Positions 42,604 to 52,274 of a stretch of 64,000 nt of DNA are shown piece by piece. The notes beneath the pieces are model-generated. The model was not told where the DNA came from and searched no databases. It saw only the letters and a program-made list of their open reading frames with translations. Each line of letters opens with the position of its first letter. Position 1 is the first letter of the stretch. This DNA comes from Sphingomonas pokkalii. GTDB lineage: Bacteria > Pseudomonadota > Alphaproteobacteria > Sphingomonadales > Sphingomonadaceae. The translations under genes and the position numbers were made by a program. The stretch is taken from assembly GCF_003096275.1 (NCBI RefSeq), contig NZ_QENQ01000001.1, positions 1,481,855 to 1,545,854 of the forward strand, in the 5' to 3' direction.

Positions 42604-45561
42604 ATGACGAGGGTGTTCAAGCTCAACCGTTTCAGGGGTCGTTTGGTTGCCGCCACGATGCTGGCTGGTGGCGCGATCGTGCCGGTAGCCGGCGTGCATG
42701 CGCAGGTGACGACCGGCAATATCCGGGGCCAGGTGACGGCTCCCGATGGCACGTCGGCCGCAGGCGCGCAGGTTTCCGCGCGCAGCACCGGTACCAACCA
42801 GACCTATCGCGCCATCGCCGATGCCAATGGCAGTTACGTGCTGACCGGCCTGCGCCCTGGCCAATATGAGGTCAGCGCGACGGTGGGCACGGAAACCACC
42901 CGCCAAATCGTGACGCTCGGCATCGGCCAGTCCGCCAGCCTGGATCTTGGCTTCGCGGCCGACATCGCCGCCGCCGCGCCAGAGGGTGGGGCGGAGATCG
43001 TCGTCACCGGTGGGCGGCTCAACGAAACGCGCACCAGCGAAGTTGCCACCAATGTCAGCCGCGAGCAGATCGAGCGCCTGCCGCAGACCGATCGCAACTT
43101 CCTGTCCTTTGCCGCGCTGGCGCCCGGCGTGCGCTACAATGATTCGGAAACCGACAAGGGGTTCCGGTCGGGTGCGGCGACGGCCAGCCAGGTCAACGTG
43201 TTCATCGACGGCGTCAGCCTGAAGAACAAGTTGCGCGAAGGCGGTGTCGCCGGCCAGCAGAACAGCCGCGGCAATCCCTTCGGCCAGTTGGCGGTGCAGG
43301 AATTCCGCGTCCTGACCCAGAACTACAAGGCCGAATATGAGCAGGCCGAATCGGCGATCATCACCTCGGTCACCAAGTCCGGCACCAACGAATTCCACGG
43401 TGAGGCGTTCGGCCAGTACACCGACAAGGGATTGAGCCAGAAGAGCTTCATCGATATTCGCGACGGCAATGCGAAGCCCGCCTTTGAGCGCAAGCAATAT
43501 GGCGTGTCGCTGGGCGGCCCGATCATCAAGGATCGCCTGTTCTTCTTCGCCGCCTATGAAGGCAACGACCAGAATCGCGCGTTCAACGTAAAGAGCAACG
43601 GCACCGCCGAGCAGATTGCGGAGTTCGAGCGCTTCTCCGGGCGCAAGATCACCGATTTCCAGGGCGCGTTCGTCAGCCCGTTCCGCGGCGATTTCTATTT
43701 CGGAAAGCTCACCCTCACGCCGGATGACCGCCAGGTCTTTGATCTGTCGTTCAGTCGCCGGCAGGAAACGGACATTCAGGGCTTTGGCGGTAACACCGCC
43801 TTTGAGTATGCTGAGAACAAGCGCAACAAGGTCGACACCTATCTGTTCAAATGGACCTATAACGGCGACAAGTTCATCAACGAATTCAACGCCAACTATC
43901 TGAACTACGAGTTCAATCCGACCTCGCTCAACCCGAACCTGCCGAGCTTCGACTATAGCGGCGTCGTGCTGTTCGGTGGCAAGGATTCCACCCGGCGCGA
44001 ATTGCAGCAGGGCTACACGATCCGCGACGACTTCACCTATAGCGGCTTCGACAACCATGTGATCAAGGTCGGCGCGCGTGTCGAGGTGACCGACATCCAG
44101 TTCGCCAACAACGCCTATGTCCAGCCGCGCTACACCTTCCTGCGCGAGCCGATCAACAATCTGAACTTCTCCTTCCCGGCCGAAGCCCGGCTGGGCCTGG
44201 GCAATGGCAATATCCTCGCGTCGAACACCCAGGTCGGCCTGTATGCGCAGGATGACTGGGACGTCACCGAGCGGCTGCAGCTGAACCTGGGCGTTCGCTG
44301 GGACTATGAAACCAATGGCTTCAACAATGACTATGTGACGCCGACGAACGCTGCCGCAGCCCTGCGTTCGCTGCCACGGACCAGCTATTTCGATCCCGAG
44401 AACTACATCACCAACGGCAACAGCCGGAAGCCGTTCGCCGGTGCGATCGCGCCGCGCTTCGGTTTTTCGTGGGACATCAAGGGCGATCGGTCGACGGTGA
44501 TCTTCGGCGGTGCGGGCCGCTATTATGACCGCAACAATTTCAACAACACCGTCGATGAGCTTTCCCGGACGATCAACCCGGTGGGCGTGTTCCGCTTCTC
44601 CGCGGACGGCGCCCCCCGCAACGGCCAGCCGACCACTGTCTGGAACCCGTCCTATCTGACCCGCGATGGCCTGCTCGCCCTGCGCAATGCCAATCCGCAG
44701 GTCTCGTTGCCCGAACTGTTCGCGGTGAAGAACAATGCCAAGCCGCCGGTCAACGACCAGTTCAGCTTCGGCGTCCGCCAGCGCTTCGGCATCTTCGAGG
44801 CGTCGTTGTCCGGTTCGTACCAGCGCGGTCGCAACGGCTATACCAATATTTTCGCCACCCGGCGGAACGGCGGTTTGGGCGGGTGCTGCGACACCGCCTC
44901 GGCGATCGCCAACGGCTATTCGAACGTGATCATCGGCCTGGACGGGCTCGATACGCGCTACAAGGCGCTCTTCTTCACGCTCGACAAGAACTATACCCGC
45001 GCTTCCGGCTGGGGCCTGAACATCGCCTATACGCTCGGCAAGGCAGAGCAGAATGGCGGCGATCTGTTCAGTCTCGATGCGGTGACGCCGAAGGACTATG
45101 GCTGGCGGCCGACCAAGGGTGACGAGCGGCATCGTGTCGTCGTGTCGGGCATGGTGGATCTGCCTTATGGCTTCCAGTTCTCCACGCTGAGCACGTTCGG
45201 CAGCGGGGCGGCCTATCAGGTGGTGGACAGCACCAATGGCGCATCCTCTGGCTTCAGCCGGTTCACCGCGGCCTATCCGGAGAAGAACTGCATCAAGGGC
45301 CTGTTTGCCTTCTGCGAAGTCAACCTGACGCTCGCCAACCGCCTGAAGATTGCCGGCAAGCACCAGGTCGAACTGGCAGTCGACGTGCTCAACGCGTTCA
45401 ACAACAAGAACTTCACGGGGTTCGACGAGGGTTTCAACAACCAGATCAATCCGGCGACCGGCCAGGTGATCGATCCGTTGCTGCCCGCCAACGGCACTAC
45501 TGCCTCGGGCCTGCTCACGCTGCCGCGGCGTATCCAGTTCCGCGTCGGCTATCGCTTCTAA
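42604..45561 (+). CDS. TonB-dependent receptor with carboxypeptidase-regulatory-like domain
   Basis: A 985-residue outer-membrane receptor for active uptake. It has a signal peptide (cleavage near VHA-Q at 33/34), a small beta-sandwich carboxypeptidase-regulatory-like domain (about 36-115), a TonB-box-like EIVVTGGR at 131-138, a plug with PQTDRNFLSFAALAPGV and a long barrel ending in the terminal phenylalanine of FRVGYRF. This Oar-like layout is common for receptors of carbohydrate utilisation loci in Sphingomonadales. The LacI operator just upstream and the GH genes 5-12 kb away point to a glucan oligosaccharide. TTGACA at 42512 and a TATAAA-like element lie upstream, but the spacing is poor. 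Confidence 0.93.
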   Translation: MTRVFKLNRFRGRLVAATMLAGGAIVPVAGVHAQVTTGNIRGQVTAPDGTSAAGAQVSARSTGTNQTYRAIADANGSYVLTGLRPGQYEVSATVGTETTRQIVTLGIGQSASLDLGFAADIAAAAPEGGAEIVVTGGRLNETRTSEVATNVSREQIERLPQTDRNFLSFAALAPGVRYNDSETDKGFRSGAATASQVNVFIDGVSLKNKLREGGVAGQQNSRGNPFGQLAVQEFRVLTQNYKAEYEQAESAIITSVTKSGTNEFHGEAFGQYTDKGLSQKSFIDIRDGNAKPAFERKQYGVSLGGPIIKDRLFFFAAYEGNDQNRAFNVKSNGTAEQIAEFERFSGRKITDFQGAFVSPFRGDFYFGKLTLTPDDRQVFDLSFSRRQETDIQGFGGNTAFEYAENKRNKVDTYLFKWTYNGDKFINEFNANYLNYEFNPTSLNPNLPSFDYSGVVLFGGKDSTRRELQQGYTIRDDFTYSGFDNHVIKVGARVEVTDIQFANNAYVQPRYTFLREPINNLNFSFPAEARLGLGNGNILASNTQVGLYAQDDWDVTERLQLNLGVRWDYETNGFNNDYVTPTNAAAALRSLPRTSYFDPENYITNGNSRKPFAGAIAPRFGFSWDIKGDRSTVIFGGAGRYYDRNNFNNTVDELSRTINPVGVFRFSADGAPRNGQPTTVWNPSYLTRDGLLALRNANPQVSLPELFAVKNNAKPPVNDQFSFGVRQRFGIFEASLSGSYQRGRNGYTNIFATRRNGGLGGCCDTASAIANGYSNVIIGLDGLDTRYKALFFTLDKNYTRASGWGLNIAYTLGKAEQNGGDLFSLDAVTPKDYGWRPTKGDERHRVVVSGMVDLPYGFQFSTLSTFGSGAAYQVVDSTNGASSGFSRFTAAYPEKNCIKGLFAFCEVNLTLANRLKIAGKHQVELAVDVLNAFNNKNFTGFDEGFNNQINPATGQVIDPLLPANGTTASGLLTLPRRIQFRVGYRF

Positions 45562-45586
45562 TCCTGGCCGATCTCGCCGGAATCGG

Positions 45587-45608
45587 AAGGGGGGCTTCGG
45601 CCCCCCTT
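45587..45608 (+). terminator. Intrinsic-type terminator after the first receptor
   Basis: A nine-base-pair stem (AAGGGGGGC / GCCCCCCTT) closes a stable TTCG tetraloop 25 bases after the receptor stop. Only a weak T-rich run (TTGTTAT) follows, so termination may be partial. It separates the receptor from the ABC exporter. Confidence 0.75.
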
Positions 45609-45777
45609 GTTATGCGTGCGGCGTGGATACTGCCCAAATTTCGCCACCATTCGCCGTCGCTGGGGCACCGGTTGCCTGCTTCAGTCCGCAGAGTTCATTT
45701 CGGGTTCATGCCGGAATGGCTCCTTTCCTTGCCATGTTTGTTGCAATGCAGCGCCCACAGCAAGGGAAGGGAGCGGA

Positions 45778-47634
45778 ATGCCGTTTCTCGTAAGTCCGGC
45801 ACGGTTCCTGATCCATTACGTCACCCAGCGACCCTTGGCGTTCGCGCTGCTGGCGCTGCTCGTCGTCGGCGGGTCGGCGAGCGCCGTGGGCGTGCAATAT
45901 GCCATGAAGCTGCTGATCGATGCGATGACCGTGCACGCCCCCGCGCGCGGCGCCGTCTATCTCGCGCTGGCCGCGTTCGTCGGGCTGGTGGCGCTCGAAA
46001 ACGGGCTGGTGCGCGGCGCATCGATGCTGTTGTGCAACATCACCGTGAAAAGCGGGGTGCGGATCCGGCTGGATATGTTTCATTATCTGACGGGCCACCA
46101 CATCAGCTTCTTCCAGAATCAGCGCGGTGGTTCGCTCGGCCACCGGGTAGGCGCGCTTACCGGTTCGTTCGCGGCGCTTACGCATCGTATCCTGATGGAG
46201 ATCACGCCGCCCCTCATCGCGTTCGGCGGCGCGCTGCTGATCTTCGCGGCGATCGACTGGCGGATGGCGGCCGTGATTACCCTGATCTTCGCGAGCGCCA
46301 GCATCGGTCTGGTGCTGCTCGGCTTGAAGGGCGATCGCCATCACAAGGCCTTTGCCCGCCGTGCCAGCGAAAGCGGCGGCGAGCTGGTGGACCTGGTCGG
46401 CAACATCGCGGCCATCAAGGCCTTCGGTGCCCGCCGGCGCGAGGCGGAGCGTCTCCGCGGCTATTTCGAAGCGGAAGGCGCAGCGCAACGGCGCGGCTGG
46501 CTGTTCGTGGAGCGCATTCGTGCCCTGCACGACGTCGCGCTCGTTGTGCTGGTCGCGGGGGCGTTGATCTGGGCGGTGGAACGCTGGGCTGCGGGTGGCA
46601 TCACCGCCGGCGATGTGGTGGTGGTGAGCGCCATGACCTTCCGAATGCTCAACGGATCGCGCGACCTGGCGATGGCATTGATCGATACCAGCCAGCAGTT
46701 CAGCTATCTGCGGGAGACGCTTGAGATCGTCGGCACGCCCCATGCCCTTACCGATGCGCCGGATGCCGTTCCACTTCGCGCCGCCCAGGGCAGGGTGCGC
46801 ATCGACCAGGTTCGCTTCGGCCACGATCCCGAACGGCCGGTGATCCGCGACCTGTCGCTCGATATCCCGGCGGGGCAGAAGATCGGCATCGTCGGGCCAT
46901 CGGGCGCCGGCAAGTCGACCATCCTGCAACTCGTCCAGCGGCTGCACGATCCGCAGCAGGGCCGCATCCTGATCGACGGGCAGCCGATCGATCGGGTGAC
47001 ACAGGAAAGCCTGCACCAGGCAGTTGCCGTGGTGCCGCAGGAGGTGCTGCTGTTCCACCGCTCGATCCTCGAGAATATCCGTTTCGCCCGCCCGGATGCG
47101 TCCGATGCCGAAGTGCGGCAGGCGGCCGAAGCGGCGCATTGCGCGCATTTCATCGCGGCATTGCCCCAGGGATACGACACGGTGGTGGGCGAGCGCGGCA
47201 CCAATCTGTCCGGCGGGCAGCGGCAGCGCATCGGCATCGCCCGCGCCTTCCTCAGCAAGGCGCCGATCGTGCTGCTCGATGAGGCGACCTCGGCGCTCGA
47301 TACCGGATCGGAAATCGAAGTGCAGCAGGCGTTGGAAGCGCTGATGGCGGATCGCACCGTGCTGGCCGTCGCGCACCGCCTGTCCACCGTCGTCGGGTTC
47401 GATCGGGTGCTGGTGGTGGAGCAAGGCCATATCGTGGAGGATGGTCCGCCGCTGGCGCTGCTGCGCACGGGGGGCGCGTTCCGCCGGCTCTGGGCGTTGC
47501 AGGCCGAAGGGCTCGATGCGCCGATCGATCGCTCCGTCGGCATGCCCCGCATGGTCGCCGGTACCGCATGGCGGATGTTGGGCCTGGGCGGAAAGCCGCC
47601 GCTCCGGGTGCTGGAGCGCCAAGTTGCGGGATAA
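45778..47634 (+). CDS. ABC transporter, fused permease and ATPase
   Basis: A 618-residue half-transporter of the exporter (ABCB-like) type. Six membrane helices occupy about residues 15-310, and the ATPase follows with Walker A GPSGAGKST, signature LSGGQRQR, Walker B IVLLDEATSAL and the H-loop AVAHRLST. A 40-residue C-terminal tail follows the ATPase. It would work as a homodimer. The ATG at 45778 has GGGAAGGGAG upstream; the frame before it is not coding. The substrate is unknown. Its position between two receptors could mean glucan or peptide export, but no partner gene is present to decide. Confidence 0.93.
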   Translation: MPFLVSPARFLIHYVTQRPLAFALLALLVVGGSASAVGVQYAMKLLIDAMTVHAPARGAVYLALAAFVGLVALENGLVRGASMLLCNITVKSGVRIRLDMFHYLTGHHISFFQNQRGGSLGHRVGALTGSFAALTHRILMEITPPLIAFGGALLIFAAIDWRMAAVITLIFASASIGLVLLGLKGDRHHKAFARRASESGGELVDLVGNIAAIKAFGARRREAERLRGYFEAEGAAQRRGWLFVERIRALHDVALVVLVAGALIWAVERWAAGGITAGDVVVVSAMTFRMLNGSRDLAMALIDTSQQFSYLRETLEIVGTPHALTDAPDAVPLRAAQGRVRIDQVRFGHDPERPVIRDLSLDIPAGQKIGIVGPSGAGKSTILQLVQRLHDPQQGRILIDGQPIDRVTQESLHQAVAVVPQEVLLFHRSILENIRFARPDASDAEVRQAAEAAHCAHFIAALPQGYDTVVGERGTNLSGGQRQRIGIARAFLSKAPIVLLDEATSALDTGSEIEVQQALEALMADRTVLAVAHRLSTVVGFDRVLVVEQGHIVEDGPPLALLRTGGAFRRLWALQAEGLDAPIDRSVGMPRMVAGTAWRMLGLGGKPPLRVLERQVAG

Positions 47635-47659
47635 GCAGGAAGCCGATTAGCTGTAAACC

Positions 47660-47670
47660 ATAACTGTTAT
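47660..47670. promoter_or_regulatory. Palindrome in the promoter region of the second receptor
   Basis: ATAACTGTTAT is an 11-base palindrome centred on T. It overlaps the TTGACG -35-like sequence at 47670, 86 bases before the receptor ATG. It may be an operator, but neither regulator in the window shows a matching second copy. Confidence 0.35.
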
Positions 47671-47745
47671 TGACGGAAACTAAATAGAGTGCGACCTTCC
47701 TCCCGATAGCGGACTCCGAAGAGAGTTCGAACAGGGGAGGTTGGT

Positions 47746-50130
47746 ATGGCTGGCTTCACTGCGCGCGCGCGGTTGCGCGGTTCCTATGCATATGCGGCGT
47801 TTTTTGCGGCGACACTGGGATGCATTCCCGACCCAGCCGCCGCACAATCGGAGGCGACCGACGAGACGACGCAGGAGATCGTCGTCACGGCCCGGCGACG
47901 GGCGGAAAGCCTGCAGGACACGCCGGTGGCAATCACCGCGCTGAGTGCGGAAACCCTGCAGGACCGGCAGATCCAGCAGACCCAGGATCTGGAGCGGATC
48001 ACCCCCAGCCTTCAGTTCAAGCCCGCGGGGCAGCTTTCGGGCAACAGCGCTTCCTCCGTGGTGTTCATCCGCGGCGTCGGCCAGGTCGATCCCACCGCCG
48101 CAGTAGATCCCGGCGTCGGCATCTATCTCGACGAAGTGTATCTTGGCCGCGCCGTGGGCGGCACGATCGATTTCGGCGATATCGATGGCGTCGAGGTGCT
48201 GCGCGGGCCGCAGGGCACATTGTTCGGCCGCAATACGATCGGCGGCGCGATCCTGGTGCGGACCAAACAGCCGCAGCTGGGCGAATGGAATGGCCGCGCC
48301 CGTTTCCGCGCGGGCGCGTATAATCTCAAGGAAGGCTTTGCCGCGCTCAATATCCCGCTGGCCGATACGCTGGCCGCGCGCGTGTCGGGCGGTTTCCGCA
48401 AGCGGGACGGCTATGTCATCCGCAGCGTCGACGGGCTGGATCTCGGCAATGAGGATGGCTGGTCGGCCAACGGCGCGCTGAAATGGCAGCCGTCGAGTGA
48501 TTTCGACCTGTTCGTGCGCGGCGATTATTCGAAGCGGGACGAAAACGGTGCGCCGTTCGTGTTCGCCGGGATCAACGAGCAGGCGCCGGTGGCTGCGATC
48601 GCCAGCGTCGGTGCCGGCTGCCCGGGCGCTACCATCCCCTTTGCGCCGCTCACGCCCGGCGATCCGCGTTTCGGCGCCCCCAATGTGCCGATGATCAACG
48701 ATCCGCGCTGCGCCAATGATTTTCAGGCGAAAGGGCCGTTCGTGAACGGCGGCACAGCTCCCGTGATGAGCTCATCCGAAGTCTGGGGAATCGGCGCCAC
48801 CGCCAATATCCGGCTGACCGACGTGGCGGCGGTGAAACTGATCTCCGCCTATCGCAACACGGAATCGCGCGGCATCCGCGATGCGGACAACACCCCGCTG
48901 CTGTTGATCACCACCGATGTCGGCGCGCAATCCCACCAGTTCAGCCAGGAAGTGCAGCTCCAGCTCGATTGGGGCAAGGTCAGCGCGATCCTGGGCGGCT
49001 ATTACTTCAACGAAGTCACCAACGAGCGCGCGACGGTGCCGGTATCGTTCCCGCCATCGCCGCCGGTGATCCGATCGATCCTGGCGGGCGGCCCCGGCTC
49101 GCGCGATCTCCAGATATCGCGGCTCAAAACGGACTCGCTGGCGGGCTTCGGCGAAGTCAGCGTGAAGCCGGCCGCGGGCCTCGAACTCACCGGCGGCCTG
49201 CGCTACACCACCGATCGCAAGACCTATCTGGGCACAGCGTTCAACCTCTTCCCGGCGACCCTGCCCGATCCCGATCCGCTGCCTACCCTGGCGGTACCGG
49301 AAGGCGGCCCGCTGTTCCTCTATCATCGTCCCTTTGCGCGATCCTTCTCGGCACTGACGGGATCGGCGAGTATCCAGTATCGCTGGAGCCCCGCGATCAG
49401 CACCTATGCGTCCTATGCGCGCAGCTTCAAATCGGGCGGCTTCAACACGCGGTACAATGCCGCGCCCGCCGGCAATGTGCCGGTGCCGTTCGATCAGGAA
49501 AGCGTCACCAGCTACGAAATCGGCGCCAAGACGAATATCGGACGGCTCCGGCTGAACCTGGCGGCGTTCCAGGCCGAATATGACGATATTCAGCTGATCT
49601 TCCGCCAGGGCGTGGTGCCGCTGTTGTTCAACGCGGGCAAGGCACGCATTCGCGGCCTTGAGGCCGAGGCGAGCTGGCGTGCCCCCTGGGGCCTGATCCT
49701 CGATGCCGGTGCGAGCGTGCTGGACGACAAGATCAAGAGCATCACGCCCGTCCCCGGCGCGACCGCGACGGTGACGCCCAGCGACGATCTGCCGCTGACG
49801 CCGGATCTGCAGGCGAATATCGGCATCGCCTTCGATCTGAAGCTGGCAAACGGGATGACGCTCACGCCGCGGTTCGACGGCAGCTATACGTCGAAAATCA
49901 CCTTCATCACCGGCAGTATCCCGCTGATCGAGGAGAATGGCTATTTCGTCGGCAACGCATCGCTGACGCTCAAGCTGTCGGATCGCTATGAGCTGAGCGG
50001 CGGCGTCAACAACCTGTTCGACGAGCGTTACCTGATTCAGGGCAACGCATCGCTGGCGACGCTGGGCTATGCCGAGCGCATGTATGCCCGCCCGCGGAAC
50101 TGGTATCTGCAGGTGTCCGGCCGCTTTTGA
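47746..50130 (+). CDS. TonB-dependent receptor (second)
   Basis: A 794-residue outer-membrane receptor with a signal peptide (cleavage near AAAQ at 34), the TonB box EIVVTARRR at 44-52, a plug (DTPVAITALSAETL, then VFIRGVGQVDPTAAVDPGVG and NTIGGAILVRTK) and a 22-strand-type barrel ending in LQVSGRF. It belongs to the common sphingomonad/caulobacter type that lacks the extra N-terminal domain. The substrate is not readable from sequence. It is 111 bases after the ABC gene and convergent with marR. Confidence 0.93.
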   Translation: MAGFTARARLRGSYAYAAFFAATLGCIPDPAAAQSEATDETTQEIVVTARRRAESLQDTPVAITALSAETLQDRQIQQTQDLERITPSLQFKPAGQLSGNSASSVVFIRGVGQVDPTAAVDPGVGIYLDEVYLGRAVGGTIDFGDIDGVEVLRGPQGTLFGRNTIGGAILVRTKQPQLGEWNGRARFRAGAYNLKEGFAALNIPLADTLAARVSGGFRKRDGYVIRSVDGLDLGNEDGWSANGALKWQPSSDFDLFVRGDYSKRDENGAPFVFAGINEQAPVAAIASVGAGCPGATIPFAPLTPGDPRFGAPNVPMINDPRCANDFQAKGPFVNGGTAPVMSSSEVWGIGATANIRLTDVAAVKLISAYRNTESRGIRDADNTPLLLITTDVGAQSHQFSQEVQLQLDWGKVSAILGGYYFNEVTNERATVPVSFPPSPPVIRSILAGGPGSRDLQISRLKTDSLAGFGEVSVKPAAGLELTGGLRYTTDRKTYLGTAFNLFPATLPDPDPLPTLAVPEGGPLFLYHRPFARSFSALTGSASIQYRWSPAISTYASYARSFKSGGFNTRYNAAPAGNVPVPFDQESVTSYEIGAKTNIGRLRLNLAAFQAEYDDIQLIFRQGVVPLLFNAGKARIRGLEAEASWRAPWGLILDAGASVLDDKIKSITPVPGATATVTPSDDLPLTPDLQANIGIAFDLKLANGMTLTPRFDGSYTSKITFITGSIPLIEENGYFVGNASLTLKLSDRYELSGGVNNLFDERYLIQGNASLATLGYAERMYARPRNWYLQVSGRF

Positions 50131-50151
50131 GCGGACCCGGCGCGGGGCCCT

Positions 50152-50625
50152 TCAGCCGTTGCCGAGATCCTCGGCTTCGGCGGAGGGACTACGTCGTTCG
50201 ATCCGGCTGAGCAGGTCGAGGAGCAGCGAGCGTTCCTCCGGCTGCATATCGGAAAGCATCCGGTTCTCGTGGCCTTCGATCCGCTGCAATGCTTCCGCCA
50301 TCACCGCTTCGCCAGCGGTGGTCAACGTCAAGGTCAGCGCGCGGCGATCGTTCGCGTCGGTCGCGCGTTCGATCCACTGCTTTTCCACCAGTTCGTTGAT
50401 CAGCGCGACCATGTTCGCCCGTTTGATCCCCAGCGCGCGCCCGGTGGCACCCTGATTGATCCCGGGGTTCGCCGCGATGATCGAGAGTACGGCCAGCGGC
50501 ACCTGGCGCAGCCCGGTGCCTTCCATCGCGGCCGCGAAGTCTGCGGAAAAGGCGCTCCACGCTCTACGAAGACGATAGCCGACCAAGGATTCCAGGGCGC
50601 CGAGATGCGGTTGTTCGGATGACAT
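50152..50625 (-). CDS. MarR family transcriptional regulator
   Basis: A 157-residue winged-helix dimer. The recognition region is NQGATGRALGIKRANMVALI, with the wing around DRRALTLTLTTAG, and flanking dimerisation helices. Such proteins usually repress nearby genes and release on binding a small aromatic or stress ligand. The ATG at 50625 is preferred over one 36 bases upstream. A perfect palindrome lies just before the start and may be its own operator. It converges on the second receptor. Confidence 0.9.
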   Translation of the reverse strand: MSSEQPHLGALESLVGYRLRRAWSAFSADFAAAMEGTGLRQVPLAVLSIIAANPGINQGATGRALGIKRANMVALINELVEKQWIERATDANDRRALTLTLTTAGEAVMAEALQRIEGHENRMLSDMQPEERSLLLDLLSRIERRSPSAEAEDLGNG

Positions 50626-50628
50626 ATC

Positions 50629-50640
50629 GGCTTGCAAGCC
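50629..50640. promoter_or_regulatory. Palindrome before marR, candidate self-operator
   Basis: GGCTTGCAAGCC is a perfect 12-base palindrome ending three bases before the marR ATG. The central TTGCAA matches the type of core bound by many MarR proteins, and the site would overlap the start of transcription or translation. No second copy was seen elsewhere in the window. Confidence 0.45.
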
Positions 50641-50673
50641 ATGTTTCCCGCGCGCCGTCAATCGGCAGAAGCC

Positions 50674-52113
50674 TCAAGACTCCAGCCATCCTCCGCGAAA
50701 GCCGGCCTGCATCAGCCCGCGTCGGATCGCAGGTACCTTGCGCATGATCCGCCACACGAAATCGCTCCGGTAATTGGCGGCCATCAGCAGGATCGGGCCC
50801 TGATCGATGCCGATATAATCATCGTCCACCCAGCCGCGTTCCGGATCCACCTTGCCCTTCACCGGCTCCGGGCTCGTGAAGCGGTAGCTTGGGTTGAGCG
50901 AATCCAGAAAGCCATATTGTCCATAGAGCAGGTCGCCATATTCCCGTCGCAGCCGCTCCGCGCAGGGGATCACGATCTCCGGTGCGAAGGGGAGGCAGCC
51001 CAGTGCTGCTGTGGGTGCCAGCGTGCCATCGTCGCGTTCGTCCGGCATTCCCAGGGGGCCGCGCGCGGAATAGGCGAAGAATTCGCGCTGCTGTCCTTTG
51101 AAGGGCAGGGTGGCATGGCCCGGGCCGTCGCAGGCGGTAAGGCCCCACAGGTCGGCCGAATAGCCGTCCCATTGCATCGGGTTCGCGGTGCAATAGGCCC
51201 GCTGGGCATAGGCAGCGCGCCGGCTGTTTTCGAAATAATCCATCTCGGCCGCCTGCATCGCCGTATCGCGGATGCCGCGAAAATCGATCCAGACATGGCT
51301 GTACTGATGCCCGAACAGTGGCGCGAAGGCGAGGTGGCGGGTCGCGCCTTCGCCGCGCCAGACCTGGGGGTAGGGGGCCGTCCAGGCCTCCCAGCTGCTC
51401 GGCGCCAGCGGGTAGTTCGGCGCCCCCAGGCCGAGGACATAGACGAACATGCCCTCATTATACCCTTCCCAGTTCCGCGCGATGAACCCGCCTCCGGGAT
51501 GCCAGCCCATCGAGATCGCCCGGCGGCCGTCCTGGAACCAGGCCCAGTCGGCGCGCGCATAGATTGCCTCGGCCAGGCGCCGGATCTCGGCTTCGCGATC
51601 GTCGCGGCGATCGAAATACTGGCCGGCGAAGAGCACGCCCATGAACAAAATGGTGCTGTCGACGCTCGAGAGCTCGACATCATGGAAGCGGTGGCCGCGC
51701 TCCATATCGATGAAATGGTAGAAGAAGCCCTTGTAGCCGGCATTGCCGCTAGGCTCCGGCCCCTGCGGGGCTTCCCACAGGAAGCGCAGCGTCGTCAGCG
51801 TCAGGTCGCGCGCCTCGGCTCGCTTGCACCAGCCGCGCTCGACCCCGACCGCATAGGCGGTCAGCGCAAAGCCGATCGAGGCGATCGAACAGAAGCTCTC
51901 CGATGGCCAGCGATCGGGGACCAAGCCGTTGCTGCGGTTCACGCGCTCCCAGAAGAAGCGGAAGGTGCGCTCCTCCAGGTCGGCATACCAGTCGGGAAGG
52001 GCGGGTCCGGCAGGAGTACGCACGCCTGCGCGCCCAAGCGTGCCGGCACAACTGGCCAGGGCAGTGCTGCCGACGAGCAGCGTCGACGCGGAGAGCAGGG
52101 CGCGGCGGTTCAT
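50674..52113 (-). CDS. Glycoamylase-like (PF10091/GH144-type) lipoprotein
   Basis: A 479-residue lipoprotein with the lipobox LASC (cysteine 22) and an (alpha/alpha)6 domain of the PF10091 type. Hallmarks are PSESFCSIASIGFALTAYAVGVERGWCKRAEA, which is characteristic of this family in segments, then DIMERGHRF-like HFIDMERGHRF, NWEGYNEGMFVYVLGLG, WIDFRGIRDTAM and DDDYIGIDQGPILLMAANYR. Characterised members of GH144 cut beta-1,2-glucan, so an endo-beta-1,2-glucanase is a reasonable guess, not a proof. The ATG at 52113 starts the signal peptide; a LacI-type operator lies 98 bases upstream. Confidence 0.85.
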   Translation of the reverse strand: MNRRALLSASTLLVGSTALASCAGTLGRAGVRTPAGPALPDWYADLEERTFRFFWERVNRSNGLVPDRWPSESFCSIASIGFALTAYAVGVERGWCKRAEARDLTLTTLRFLWEAPQGPEPSGNAGYKGFFYHFIDMERGHRFHDVELSSVDSTILFMGVLFAGQYFDRRDDREAEIRRLAEAIYARADWAWFQDGRRAISMGWHPGGGFIARNWEGYNEGMFVYVLGLGAPNYPLAPSSWEAWTAPYPQVWRGEGATRHLAFAPLFGHQYSHVWIDFRGIRDTAMQAAEMDYFENSRRAAYAQRAYCTANPMQWDGYSADLWGLTACDGPGHATLPFKGQQREFFAYSARGPLGMPDERDDGTLAPTAALGCLPFAPEIVIPCAERLRREYGDLLYGQYGFLDSLNPSYRFTSPEPVKGKVDPERGWVDDDYIGIDQGPILLMAANYRSDFVWRIMRKVPAIRRGLMQAGFRGGWLES

Positions 52114-52211
52114 CTGGGGCAGATCCGACCCTGCCCGAAAAAGCGGGGCGGCGCCATCCGCGCCGCCCCGAGCGGGGGGAATCGAGGCATGACACTCGCT
52201 CGGAGCGGGTG

Positions 52212-52225
52212 TGGAACCGGTTACA
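52212..52225. promoter_or_regulatory. LacI-type operator before the PF10091 gene
   Basis: TGGAACCGGTTACA matches the perfect site at 42577 in 13 of 14 positions. On the minus strand it reads ATGTAACCGGTTCC, sharing the ATGTAACCGGTT core of the other two sites. It lies between the lacI stop and the PF10091 start, so that gene has its own regulated promoter. Confidence 0.8.
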
Positions 52226-52274
52226 TTTCTAGCGGAATTTGACGTCATGTCTGTACGAATCTTCATGATGAAAC

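Noticed and set aside
42586..45363. 925-codon open frame on the minus strand over the first receptor
   Set aside because: It is antisense to an unambiguous TonB-dependent receptor. The translation is rich in Arg, Ala, Glu and Val with no domain; GC-rich codon bias creates such frames.
45706..47622. 638-codon minus-strand frame over the ABC exporter
   Set aside because: It mirrors the exporter in the complementary frame; the translation is His/Arg/Asp-rich and unlike any family.
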